The notes under the pieces: generated by a model
What the model saw: only the letters and a program-made list of their open reading frames with translations
Database searches by the model: none
What the model was told of the DNA's origin: nothing
Position numbers and translations under genes: made by a program
NCBI RefSeq assembly: GCF_019880225.1
Contig: NZ_CP082284.1
Location: 1,860,001 to 1,924,000 of the forward strand
DNA from: Halobaculum rubrum
GTDB lineage: Archaea; Halobacteriota; Halobacteria; Halobacteriales; Haloferacaceae
Reading direction: 5' to 3'
DNA length: 64,000 nt
In this document: piece by piece, positions 48,355 through 56,001 of the stretch
How the letters are laid out: the number at the start of each line of letters is the position of its first letter
Numbering within the stretch: the first letter of the stretch is position 1

Positions 48355-49545
48355 GTGACACCGACCTGTCCCGGACCGACGCTGGGCGTCGTCGGCGGGG
48401 GCCAACTCGGCCGTATGCTCGCGGAGGCCGCCTCGCCGCTGGGCGTCGACGTGGTGGTGCTCGATCCGACCCCCGACTGTCCGGCCGCCCGCGTCGCCGA
48501 GCAGATCGAGGGGTCGTTCGACGACCGCGACGCCGTCCGTGAGCTGGCCGAGCGGGCCGACGCGCTGACGCTGGAGATCGAGCTCGCGGACCCCGACGTG
48601 CTCGCGTCGGTCGGCGAGGAGTACGACGTGCCGGTTCACCCCTCGCCGGACGCGCTGCGGACGATCCAGGACAAGCTCGTCCAGAAGCGGACGTTCGCGG
48701 ACGCCGCGATCCCCGTTCCGGAGTTCGTCGCCGTCGATACCGCCGCGGATCTGGCGGACGCCGTCGAGCGCTTCGACGGCTGCATGCTGAAGGCCCGCAC
48801 CGGCGGCTACGACGGCCGCGGCAACCTCCCCGTCGAGCCGGGCGACGACTACGAGGCCAAGCTGGCCGCGGTCGGCGCCGGCGACGACGGCGCGATGGCC
48901 GAGGAGCTGATCGACTTCGAGCGCGAGCTCTCGGTCGTGGCCGTCCGCGGCGACGACGAACGTCGAGCGTTCCCCGTCGTCGAGAACGTCCACCGCGAGG
49001 AGATCCTGCGCGAGACAGTCGCGCCCGCCCGGTGTTCCGAGGCGGTCGCCGAGCGCGCCCGCGAGGTCGCGCTCGACACGCTGGAGACGCTCGACGGGCG
49101 GGGCGTGTTCGCGATGGAGCTGTTTGAAGAGCCCGACGGCACTGTCTCCGTCAACGAGGTCGCCCCTCGCCCGCACAACTCCGGTCACTGGAGCATCGAG
49201 GGGGCGGCGACCTCCCAGTTCGAACAGCACGCTCGCGCCGTCCTCGGCTGGCCCCTCGGGGCGGCCGAGGCGCGAGCGCCGACCGTGATGGCGAACGTTC
49301 TCGGCGACGTGCCCGAGCCGCGCCCGGCGTCGCTGTCGGGCGTCGGCGACGTGCTCGCGGCGCCGAACGCGAACCTCCACTGGTACGGAAAGCGGGAGGC
49401 CCGCCCGCTGCGGAAGCTGGGCCATCTGACGCTCGTCGGCGCCGACGGCGACCGCGATTGCGACGCCGCAGCGGACGACACCGTCGCCCGCAACGACCTG
49501 CTCGCCCGCGCCCGCGACCTGCGGGACGGACTGACCTTCGAGTGA
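48355..49545 (+). CDS. purK: N5-carboxyaminoimidazole ribonucleotide synthase
   Basis: 396-residue ATP-grasp enzyme converting AIR, bicarbonate and ATP to N5-CAIR in purine synthesis. It starts at GTG (M-T-P-T-C-P-G-P-T-L-G-V-V-G-G-G-Q-L-G-R). Further marks are I-Q-D-K-L-V-Q-K, L-K-A-R-T-G-G-Y-D-G-R-G, the ATP-grasp glutamate E-L-F and N-E-V-A-P-R-P-H-N-S-G-H. purE starts 22 bases downstream, so they form an operon. Confidence 0.95.
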   Translation: MTPTCPGPTLGVVGGGQLGRMLAEAASPLGVDVVVLDPTPDCPAARVAEQIEGSFDDRDAVRELAERADALTLEIELADPDVLASVGEEYDVPVHPSPDALRTIQDKLVQKRTFADAAIPVPEFVAVDTAADLADAVERFDGCMLKARTGGYDGRGNLPVEPGDDYEAKLAAVGAGDDGAMAEELIDFERELSVVAVRGDDERRAFPVVENVHREEILRETVAPARCSEAVAERAREVALDTLETLDGRGVFAMELFEEPDGTVSVNEVAPRPHNSGHWSIEGAATSQFEQHARAVLGWPLGAAEARAPTVMANVLGDVPEPRPASLSGVGDVLAAPNANLHWYGKREARPLRKLGHLTLVGADGDRDCDAAADDTVARNDLLARARDLRDGLTFE

Positions 49546-49567
49546 CGACCGACGAAACCGACCGACC

Positions 49568-50191
49568 ATGACAACCGTTCAGGACCTCATCGACCGACTC
49601 GAATCGGAGGCGACCAGCGACGTCGACCCGGACTCGACCCCCGACGTGGGCGTGATAATGGGATCGGACTCGGATCTGGACACCATGCAGGGCGCGTTCG
49701 ACGCGCTCGACGAGCTGGGGTTCGCCGAACAGACCGACTTCGACGACCCGCCGGCGGTGCGGTTCACCTACGAGGCGTACGTCGTCTCCGCCCACCGCAC
49801 TCCCGAACTCATGTACGCGTACGGGGAGACCGCCGCCGACCGCGGCCTCGACGTTATCATCGCGGGGGCCGGCGGGAAGTCGGCGGACCTGCCGAACATG
49901 ACCGCGAGCCTCGCGTATCCGATCCCGGTGATCGGCGTGCCGGTCCAGGAGAAGTCCGTCGACTCGGTGATCGGGATGCCGACGGGTGCGCCCATCGTCG
50001 CCGTCGACGCGGGCAAGTCGTTCAACGCGGCGCTGTCGGCCGCACAGATCCTCGCCCGGGAGCACGACGAGGTCGAGGAGCGACTGATCGAGTACCACGA
50101 GAACCTGAAGGGTGGGGTCGCCGAGGTGTCCGCGGACCTCCACGACCTCGGGGTCGAGAGGTTCCGCACGTCCCGCTCGGACGAGACGTAG
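49568..50191 (+). CDS. purE: N5-CAIR mutase
   Basis: 207-residue class I PurE converting N5-CAIR to CAIR, the step after PurK. The active-site motifs are G-V-I-M-G-S-D-S-D-L-D and V-V-S-A-H-R-T-P-E, plus the loop A-G-A-G-G-K-S-A-D-L-P. A haloarchaeal insertion (D-F-D-D-P-P-A-V-R-F-T) sits between the first two motifs, and a C-terminal extension of about 40 residues follows. It is co-transcribed with purK. Confidence 0.95.
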   Translation: MTTVQDLIDRLESEATSDVDPDSTPDVGVIMGSDSDLDTMQGAFDALDELGFAEQTDFDDPPAVRFTYEAYVVSAHRTPELMYAYGETAADRGLDVIIAGAGGKSADLPNMTASLAYPIPVIGVPVQEKSVDSVIGMPTGAPIVAVDAGKSFNAALSAAQILAREHDEVEERLIEYHENLKGGVAEVSADLHDLGVERFRTSRSDET

Positions 50192-50270
50192 GCAGGGCGC
50201 CCACCTCGCCGACCGGGCCGGCGGTTCGACTCCGATCGGGGCGTTCGGGGCGGTTCCGCGCGTGCACGCG

Positions 50271-50285
50271 TAAGTGAAGCACTTA
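50271..50285. promoter_or_regulatory. Palindrome overlapping the nuo operon promoter
   Basis: TAAGTG (50271-50276) is inverted at 50280-50285 around AAG. The right arm is part of the TATA-like CACTTATCT, about 45 bases before the nuoA ATG, so the leader would be about 20 bases. A protein bound here would block or recruit TBP/TFB. Confidence 0.5.
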
Positions 50286-50328
50286 TCTGTGGGGCCGCCA
50301 AACCGGCGTATGATACGGAGAACCCGGT

Positions 50329-50742
50329 ATGAATGCATGGATAGCGATCGGCGCGTTGGCGGTGATGGGCGTGGGCATCCCCCTTGCGATGATGACGGTG
50401 TCCGCACTCCTCCGCCCCAGCGTGCCGGAACAGGGCAAGAGCGCCACCTACGAGTCCGGTGAGATCCCGACGGGGTCGGCGACGGGCATCCAGTTCAACA
50501 TCCAGTACTACATGGTTGCGCTGCTGTTCGTCGTGTTCGACATCGAGACCGTTCTGATCTTCCCGTGGGCCGTCATCTACGGGCCCGCGCTGGAGGCGGG
50601 CGTCGGGTTGACGACGGTGCTGCTTCCGATGCTGATCTTCATCGGGATACTGGTCGTCGGACTCGTGTGGGCGTGGCGACAGGGCGCCGTGAAGTGGGTT
50701 TCCAGCCCGCGTGCGGCGAGACAGAAGACGGAGCGTTCCTGA
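50329..50742 (+). CDS. nuoA: NADH-quinone oxidoreductase subunit A
   Basis: 137-residue three-helix membrane subunit at the quinone side of complex I. It shows the typical Y-E-S-G-E-I-P and N-I-Q-Y-Y-M-V-A-L-L-F-V-V-F-D-I-E-T-V segments. It is the first gene of the nuo operon, and nuoB begins 1 base after its stop. Confidence 0.95.
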   Translation: MNAWIAIGALAVMGVGIPLAMMTVSALLRPSVPEQGKSATYESGEIPTGSATGIQFNIQYYMVALLFVVFDIETVLIFPWAVIYGPALEAGVGLTTVLLPMLIFIGILVVGLVWAWRQGAVKWVSSPRAARQKTERS

Positions 50743-50743
50743 T

Positions 50744-51445
50744 ATGAGCAGCGACAACAGACCGTTCGTCACGGACGACAGCCAGGTACTGACCGACACC
50801 CGGGACGCCCGGATGACGGGCGAGGACAACCGCTTCAACTCGAAGCTGCGCGAGGCGTTCGGCTCCTCGCCGTTCATCCTCACCAAGTTCGACAAGTTCA
50901 TGAACTGGGTGCGGGGCTCCTCGATGTTCATGCTGCAGTTCGGGATCGCCTGCTGCAGCATCGAGATGATGCACACCTACGCGGTCAAACACGACCTCGA
51001 CCGCTTCGGCGCCGGTGTGCCGCGCGCGTCGCCGCGACAGGCCGACGTGATCATCGTCCCCGGGACGATCGTCTCGAAGTTCGCGCCGCGGATGAAGCGC
51101 GTGTACGACCAGATGCCCGAGCCCAAGTTCGTCATCGGTATGGGCTCGTGCACGATCTCCGGCGGCCCGTTCCAGGAGGGCTACAACGTGATCAAGGGCG
51201 CCGAGGAGGTCATCCCGGTCGACATCCACGTCCCCGGCTGTCCGCCGCGCCCCGAGGCGCTGGTGTACGGCGTGGCGAAGCTCCAGGAGCGCATCGCCAA
51301 CGGCGAGTCGTCGCCGGTGACGGTGAAACCCTACGAGCTCGAGCAGTTCGGCGACCTCGACCGCGACGAGATCGTCGACCAGCTCGCACGGGAGATCGAC
51401 GAGGAGGACCTCGTCATGCGGTACAACTGGGCGGACTCCCCGTAA
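50744..51445 (+). CDS. nuoB: NADH-quinone oxidoreductase subunit B
   Basis: 233-residue peripheral subunit holding cluster N2, which reduces quinone. Cluster ligands are the adjacent cysteines in G-I-A-C-C-S-I-E-M-M, then G-S-C-T-I-S-G-G and P-G-C-P-P-R-P-E-A. It has an N-terminal extension of about 45 residues typical of halophiles. The start at 50744 directly follows the nuoA stop. Confidence 0.96.
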   Translation: MSSDNRPFVTDDSQVLTDTRDARMTGEDNRFNSKLREAFGSSPFILTKFDKFMNWVRGSSMFMLQFGIACCSIEMMHTYAVKHDLDRFGAGVPRASPRQADVIIVPGTIVSKFAPRMKRVYDQMPEPKFVIGMGSCTISGGPFQEGYNVIKGAEEVIPVDIHVPGCPPRPEALVYGVAKLQERIANGESSPVTVKPYELEQFGDLDRDEIVDQLAREIDEEDLVMRYNWADSP

Positions 51446-51447
51446 CC

Positions 51448-53118
51448 ATGAGTTTAGAAGAACCCGAGCCGGACGCGCCGGCACCGGTCGAGGAACAGTC
51501 CCCCGACGAGCTCGCCGAGCTGCTGGGCGATCGCGTGATCGGTCGCGAGGAGCACCTGAACGCGCCCGGCTACGTGATCCGCCCGGACGCGGTGCAGGAC
51601 GTGCTCTCGACGCTGAAAACCGAGGCCGGCTACGACCACCTCTCGTGTGTCACCGCTCAGGAGTACGAGGACCGCTACGAGTCCATCTACCACCTGAAGA
51701 AGTTCGACGACCCGACCCAGGAGGTCAGCGTCGTCGTCCCCACCGACCGGGAGAACCCGGTCAGCGAATCGGCCGAACCGGTGTTCCGGACGGCCGACTG
51801 GCACGAGCGTGAGGCGTACGATCTGGTCGGCATCGACTACGACGACCACCCCGACCTGCGCCGCATCCTCCTCCCCGAGACGTGGCAGGGTCACCCCCTT
51901 GCGGCCGACTACGATCAGGACCGCCCGCAGGTCGTCCCGCTTCGCGAGAACGCGAACCCGCTGCAGGAGGATACCCGCTCGGAGCAGGACGCGGACACGA
52001 TGTTCCTCAACATCGGTCCCCACCATCCCGCGACCCACGGCGTCCTCCACCTGAAGACGACGCTCGACGGCGAGCAGGTGGCCGACGTCGAATCCGACAT
52101 CGGCTACCTCCACCGCTGTGAGGAGCAGATCTGCCAGAACGGCACCTATCGCCACCAGATCATGCCGTACCCCGACCGCTGGGACTACATCTCGGCGGGC
52201 CTGCTCAACGAGTGGGCGTACGCGCGCGCGGCCGAGGACATGGCCGACATCGAGGTGCCGGAGTACGCGCAGGTCATCCGGACGATGGGCGCGGAGCTGT
52301 GCCGGATCGCCGCGCACATGCTCGCGGTCGGGACGTTCGCGCTGGACGTGTACGGCGACTTCACCGCCATCTTCATGTACGCGATCCGGGACCGCGAGAA
52401 GGTCCAGAACATCCTGGAGGACCTGACCGGGCAGCGGCTCATGTTCAACTACTTCCGCCTCGGCGGGGTCGTCTGGGACCTGCCCGAACCCCGCGAGGAG
52501 TTCTTCGAAAAGACCCGCGACTTCCTCGAGGACCTCCCGGAGGCGCTGGAGGAGTACCACGACCTCATCTCCGGAAACGAGATCCTCCAGATGCGCACCA
52601 TCGATACGGGCGTGTTGCCGCCGGAGGTCGCCAAGAACTACGGCGCGACCGGGCCGGTCGCCCGCGGCTCGGGGGTCGACTACGACCTCCGCCGCGACGA
52701 CCCGTACGGCTACTACGACGAGCTCGACTGGGACGTCGTCACCGAGGACGGCTGCGACAACTACAGCCGCCTCCTCGTGCGACTGCGTGAGGTCGAGGAG
52801 TCCGCGAAGATCATCGAGCAGTGCATCGACCTGCTCGAGGACTGGCCCGAGGAGGACCGCACCATCCAGGCCAACGTCCCGCGGACGCTGAAGCCGGACG
52901 ACGACACCGAGATCTACCGCGCGGTCGAGGGCGCCAAAGGCGAGCTCGGCATCTACATGCGCTCGGACGGCACGGACAAGCCGGCCCGCTTCAAGATCCG
53001 GTCGCCGTGCTTCTCGAACCTGCAGACGTTGCCCGAGATGGCCGAGGGCGAGTACGTGCCCGACCTCGTCGCCGCGCTCGGTAGCCTGGACATCGTCCTC
53101 GGCGAGGTGGACAGATGA
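51448..53118 (+). CDS. nuoCD: NADH-quinone oxidoreductase fused subunit C/D
   Basis: 556-residue natural fusion of the 30 kDa (NuoC, about residues 1-180) and 49 kDa (NuoD, from about 187) subunits. NuoD marks are F-L-N-I-G-P-H-H-P-A-T-H-G-V-L (quinone-site His), Y-L-H-R-C-E-E-Q and the C-terminal R-S-P-C-F-S-N-L. Its stop overlaps nuoH by 4 bases. The fusion is common in haloarchaea. Confidence 0.96.
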   Translation: MSLEEPEPDAPAPVEEQSPDELAELLGDRVIGREEHLNAPGYVIRPDAVQDVLSTLKTEAGYDHLSCVTAQEYEDRYESIYHLKKFDDPTQEVSVVVPTDRENPVSESAEPVFRTADWHEREAYDLVGIDYDDHPDLRRILLPETWQGHPLAADYDQDRPQVVPLRENANPLQEDTRSEQDADTMFLNIGPHHPATHGVLHLKTTLDGEQVADVESDIGYLHRCEEQICQNGTYRHQIMPYPDRWDYISAGLLNEWAYARAAEDMADIEVPEYAQVIRTMGAELCRIAAHMLAVGTFALDVYGDFTAIFMYAIRDREKVQNILEDLTGQRLMFNYFRLGGVVWDLPEPREEFFEKTRDFLEDLPEALEEYHDLISGNEILQMRTIDTGVLPPEVAKNYGATGPVARGSGVDYDLRRDDPYGYYDELDWDVVTEDGCDNYSRLLVRLREVEESAKIIEQCIDLLEDWPEEDRTIQANVPRTLKPDDDTEIYRAVEGAKGELGIYMRSDGTDKPARFKIRSPCFSNLQTLPEMAEGEYVPDLVAALGSLDIVLGEVDR

Positions 53119-54191
53119 CCGGGGCGGTCCCGCTCCAACAGGGGATGCTCCCCGACACCATCGCGAACCTCCTGGGACTCAACGCCTACGGGATCGCAGG
53201 CGAGGTCGTCGCCGCGCTGCTGGGCGCGTTCCTCATCGCCAACTTCCTGCTCATCAACACGGCCTTCGCCGGCCCGTGGGCGAAACGGAAGATCACGGCG
53301 GCGTTCACCGACCGCATCGCGGTCAACCGGATCGGGCCGTTCGGCCTGTTCGTCATCGTCGCCGACGCGGTCCGGCTTCTCTCGAAGGAGCTGATCGTCC
53401 CCGAGGGCGCCGACCGCCCCGCGTGGGACCTCGGGCCGCTCCTCATCCCGTTCTCGGCGCTGCTCGGCTTCGCAGTCATTCCGATGGGCAGCGGCCTGCA
53501 GTTGGCCGACCCCGAGACGGGACTGGCGTTCGCGTTCGCCGCCTCCTCGATCGCCTCGCTCGGGCTGATCATGATGGGCTACGCGTCGAACAACAAGTAC
53601 AGCCTGCTCGGCGGCCTCCGCGCCGTCGCCTCGAACATCGCCTACGAGATCCCGCTCATCGTCACCGGCGTCTCCGTCGTGCTGTTCACGGGGACGCTCC
53701 AGATGAGCGCGATCGTCGAGGCCCAGCAGGTCGCGTTCATCTCGGTCGCCGGCGTCACGATCCCGCAGTGGTTCGCGTTCGTGAACCCGTTCGCGTTCGT
53801 GCTGTTCGTGGTGGCGAACGTCGCCGAGGTCGGCCGGAACCCGTTCGACATCCCCGAGGCGCCCACCGAGATCGTCGCCGGGTACCAGACGGAGTACTCC
53901 TCCGTCTACTTCGTGCTCATCTACCTGGGCGAGTTCATCCACATCTTCCTGGGCGGCGCCATCGCGGCGACGCTGTTCCTCGGCGGCCCGGCCGGGCCCG
54001 GCCCGGCGGCGCTCGGGATCGTCTGGTTCACCGCGAAGATCTGGGCGTTCTTCCTGTTCACCCAGTGGCTGCGCTCTGCGGTCCCGCGGCTTCGCGTCGA
54101 CCAGTTCATCGAGATCGGCTGGAAGGGCATGCTGGTGCTCGCGTTTGCGAACCTCGTCCTCACCGCGGTCATCGTGGGGGTGCTCGCGTAA
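53115..54191 (+). CDS. nuoH: NADH-quinone oxidoreductase subunit H
   Basis: 358-residue eight-helix subunit that forms the quinone entry channel and joins the peripheral arm to the membrane arm. Marks: the E-rich cytosolic loop N-P-F-D-I-P-E-A-P-T-E-I-V-A-G-Y-Q-T-E-Y and G-P-F-G-L-F...D-A-V-R-L-L-S-K-E. It starts 4 bases inside nuoCD (ATGA) and is translationally coupled. Confidence 0.96.
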   Translation: MTGAVPLQQGMLPDTIANLLGLNAYGIAGEVVAALLGAFLIANFLLINTAFAGPWAKRKITAAFTDRIAVNRIGPFGLFVIVADAVRLLSKELIVPEGADRPAWDLGPLLIPFSALLGFAVIPMGSGLQLADPETGLAFAFAASSIASLGLIMMGYASNNKYSLLGGLRAVASNIAYEIPLIVTGVSVVLFTGTLQMSAIVEAQQVAFISVAGVTIPQWFAFVNPFAFVLFVVANVAEVGRNPFDIPEAPTEIVAGYQTEYSSVYFVLIYLGEFIHIFLGGAIAATLFLGGPAGPGPAALGIVWFTAKIWAFFLFTQWLRSAVPRLRVDQFIEIGWKGMLVLAFANLVLTAVIVGVLA

Positions 54192-54193
54192 CA

Positions 54194-54655
54194 ATGATCG
54201 GAATCCTGAAAGGAATGGCGACGACGATGAAGCACGCGCTGGACGGCACGACGTTCACGGTTGAGTACCCGGACGTCGCGCCCGAGGTGAGCCCGCGTTT
54301 TCGCGGGGTCCACAAGTTCTCCCAGGAGCGGTGCATCTGGTGCCGCCAGTGTGAGAACGTCTGTCCGAACGACACGATCCAGATCGTGCAGGACGACCAG
54401 CGCAACGGCGAACAGTACAACCTCCACATCGGGCAGTGCATCTACTGCCGGCTGTGTGAGGAGGTGTGTCCGGTGGACGCGATCCTGCTGACGCAGAACT
54501 TCGAGTTCACCGCCGACACGAAAGACGAGTTCGTCTACAACAAAGAGCAGCTGAAGAACGTCCCCTGGTACAAGGGGATCGACCCGCTCAACTCGCGCAA
54601 CCCCGACCGCGGCGCGTGGGTCGGCGAGGGCGACGGCGAGATCGACTACCAGTAG
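54194..54655 (+). CDS. nuoI: NADH-quinone oxidoreductase subunit I
   Basis: 153-residue ferredoxin-like subunit carrying two [4Fe-4S] clusters: C-I-W-C-R-Q-C-E-N-V-C-P and C-I-Y-C-R-L-C-E-E-V-C-P. It passes electrons towards NuoB. It begins 2 bases after nuoH. With no nuoE, F or G around, the electron donor to this subunit is unknown. Confidence 0.95.
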   Translation: MIGILKGMATTMKHALDGTTFTVEYPDVAPEVSPRFRGVHKFSQERCIWCRQCENVCPNDTIQIVQDDQRNGEQYNLHIGQCIYCRLCEEVCPVDAILLTQNFEFTADTKDEFVYNKEQLKNVPWYKGIDPLNSRNPDRGAWVGEGDGEIDYQ

Positions 54656-55043
54656 CCGGTCGCAGTTGCCGATGCGGCCGCGGTTCCGGCGCTCGTGCCG
54701 GGTTCTCCTTCGACGCGCTCGCTCGAGAGCGATGTGCTTCTCCCCGGGACGGCCCACACCTCGTCGAGAGTCCGGGTGGCCGATCCGCTCGGAATCTGAT
54801 CGACGGCCTGATCGCCCCACGTGCCGGTGACGACCCGGACCGTTGGGCGGATCCGGCGGCGTCCCGAGCGACCCCGCCCGAGTCGGAGTCGATCCCTCGA
54901 CGGGGCGACGCCGCGCTCGTGGACTCGCCGCAATCTCATATAAAAACGATCCGGCCGAGTGCTCCGAAACTCGCACACGCGCATCCACACACGCGCAAAC
55001 GTTCTCGAAACCTTCAAACGGACTCCGACGGGAGTGTCGCGTA
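54656..55043. other. 388-base gap inside the nuo operon
   Basis: No convincing gene is present. The last about 100 bases hold a promoter (see next entry) followed by a C/A-rich leader without strong structure before nuoJ. The first 270 bases are GC-rich and unassigned. Such a gap is odd inside an otherwise overlapping operon. Confidence 0.65.
54938..54947 (+). promoter_or_regulatory. Internal TATA box before nuoJ
   Basis: ATATAAAAA is the strongest TATA-like sequence in this part of the window. A start about 25 bases later would give a leader of roughly 75 bases before nuoJ1, so nuoJ1 to nuoN can probably be transcribed separately. Confidence 0.65.
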
Positions 55044-55319
55044 ATGGTTGTAGAGACTATCGCGTTCGCACTGTTCGCCCTCGTCACCGTGGGGAGCAGT
55101 TTGGGCGTGGTCCTCGTCGAGGACGTGTGGCACTCCGCACTCCTCCTCGGGGCCGCGCTCCTCAGCGTCGCGGTGCATTACGTGATGCTGCAGGCGGAGT
55201 TGCTGGCCGCCATGCAGATCCTCGTCTACGTGGGCGGGGTCCTGATCCTCATCACGTTCGCCGTGATGCTGGTGCGCAGAGATGCTGAACCGGAGCAACG
55301 TGGGGTGTCCGACGCGTGA
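55044..55319 (+). CDS. nuoJ1: NADH-quinone oxidoreductase subunit J, N-terminal part
   Basis: 91-residue protein equal to the first three membrane helices of NuoJ, including the pi-bulge helix region Y-V-G-G-V-L-I-L-I-T-F-A-V-M-L. The subunit is normally one polypeptide; here it is split, and the second half follows with a 4-base GTGA overlap. This split is typical of haloarchaea. Confidence 0.92.
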   Translation: MVVETIAFALFALVTVGSSLGVVLVEDVWHSALLLGAALLSVAVHYVMLQAELLAAMQILVYVGGVLILITFAVMLVRRDAEPEQRGVSDA

Positions 55320-55696
55320 GCGACGCCGGCTCGCGACCGCGGCTGAAACTCGGGGGGCATCTGCTGCCCGGGCTGGCGGCGGTCGCGCTGTTCGCCGTCC
55401 TCGCGATCGTGTTCCTGCAGGCGTCGTTCGGCGAGCCCGCCGGGTTCCCCGAGGGCGCGTCGATCACCGCGAGCATCGGCTACGCGATGTTCAACGTCGA
55501 CACGGACGTCATCTCCGAGACGGTCGTCTCGGCCGAGGGCTTCGTCGTGGCGTTCGTCCTCATCGCAATCGTGCTCGACGTCGCGATCGACGGGGCGGTG
55601 TTCCTGGCGAAGCGCGAGGAGGACGGCCGGATCGGCGGCGTGCTCGCCGACGGCGGTCGGGAGATCCGCGACACGCTCCGGGGGGGTGACGACTGA
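55316..55696 (+). CDS. nuoJ2: NADH-quinone oxidoreductase subunit J, C-terminal part
   Basis: 126-residue membrane protein with two helices (about residues 18-38 and 76-98) corresponding to the C-terminal portion of NuoJ. It starts with GTG inside the nuoJ1 stop region. The end overlaps nuoK by one base. Confidence 0.85.
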   Translation: MSDAGSRPRLKLGGHLLPGLAAVALFAVLAIVFLQASFGEPAGFPEGASITASIGYAMFNVDTDVISETVVSAEGFVVAFVLIAIVLDVAIDGAVFLAKREEDGRIGGVLADGGREIRDTLRGGDD

Positions 55697-55998
55697 TGGT
55701 GCCGCCGCAGTACTACCTGCTTCTGGCGGCCGCCGTGTTCTGCATCGGCGTGTTCGGGCTGCTCACGCGCCGGAACGCGTTGCTGTTTTTGATGTCGGTC
55801 GAGCTGATGCTCAACGCGGCCAACATCAACCTCGTCGCGTTCTCCTACTACTGGGGCAACGTGACGGGTCAGACGTTCGGCCTGTTCACGATGGCGCTGG
55901 CGGCCGCCGAGGTCGCCATCGGCATCGGGATCATCCTCGTGCTGTACCGCAACTTCAACGAGATCGACGTGACCGAAGCGACGACGATGAGGTGGTAA
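55696..55998 (+). CDS. nuoK: NADH-quinone oxidoreductase subunit K
   Basis: 100-residue three-helix subunit. Conserved membrane glutamates are visible in M-S-V-E-L-M-L-N-A-A-N-I-N-L and A-A-A-E-V-A-I-G; they are part of the proton path. It starts on the last base of the nuoJ2 stop codon and ends 3 bases before nuoL. Confidence 0.95.
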   Translation: MVPPQYYLLLAAAVFCIGVFGLLTRRNALLFLMSVELMLNAANINLVAFSYYWGNVTGQTFGLFTMALAAAEVAIGIGIILVLYRNFNEIDVTEATTMRW

Positions 55999-56001
55999 CA
56001 T

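Noticed and set aside
54646-55017. Minus-strand frame in the nuoI-nuoJ gap
   Set aside because: No similarity or promoter, and it covers the TATA box and leader of nuoJ.
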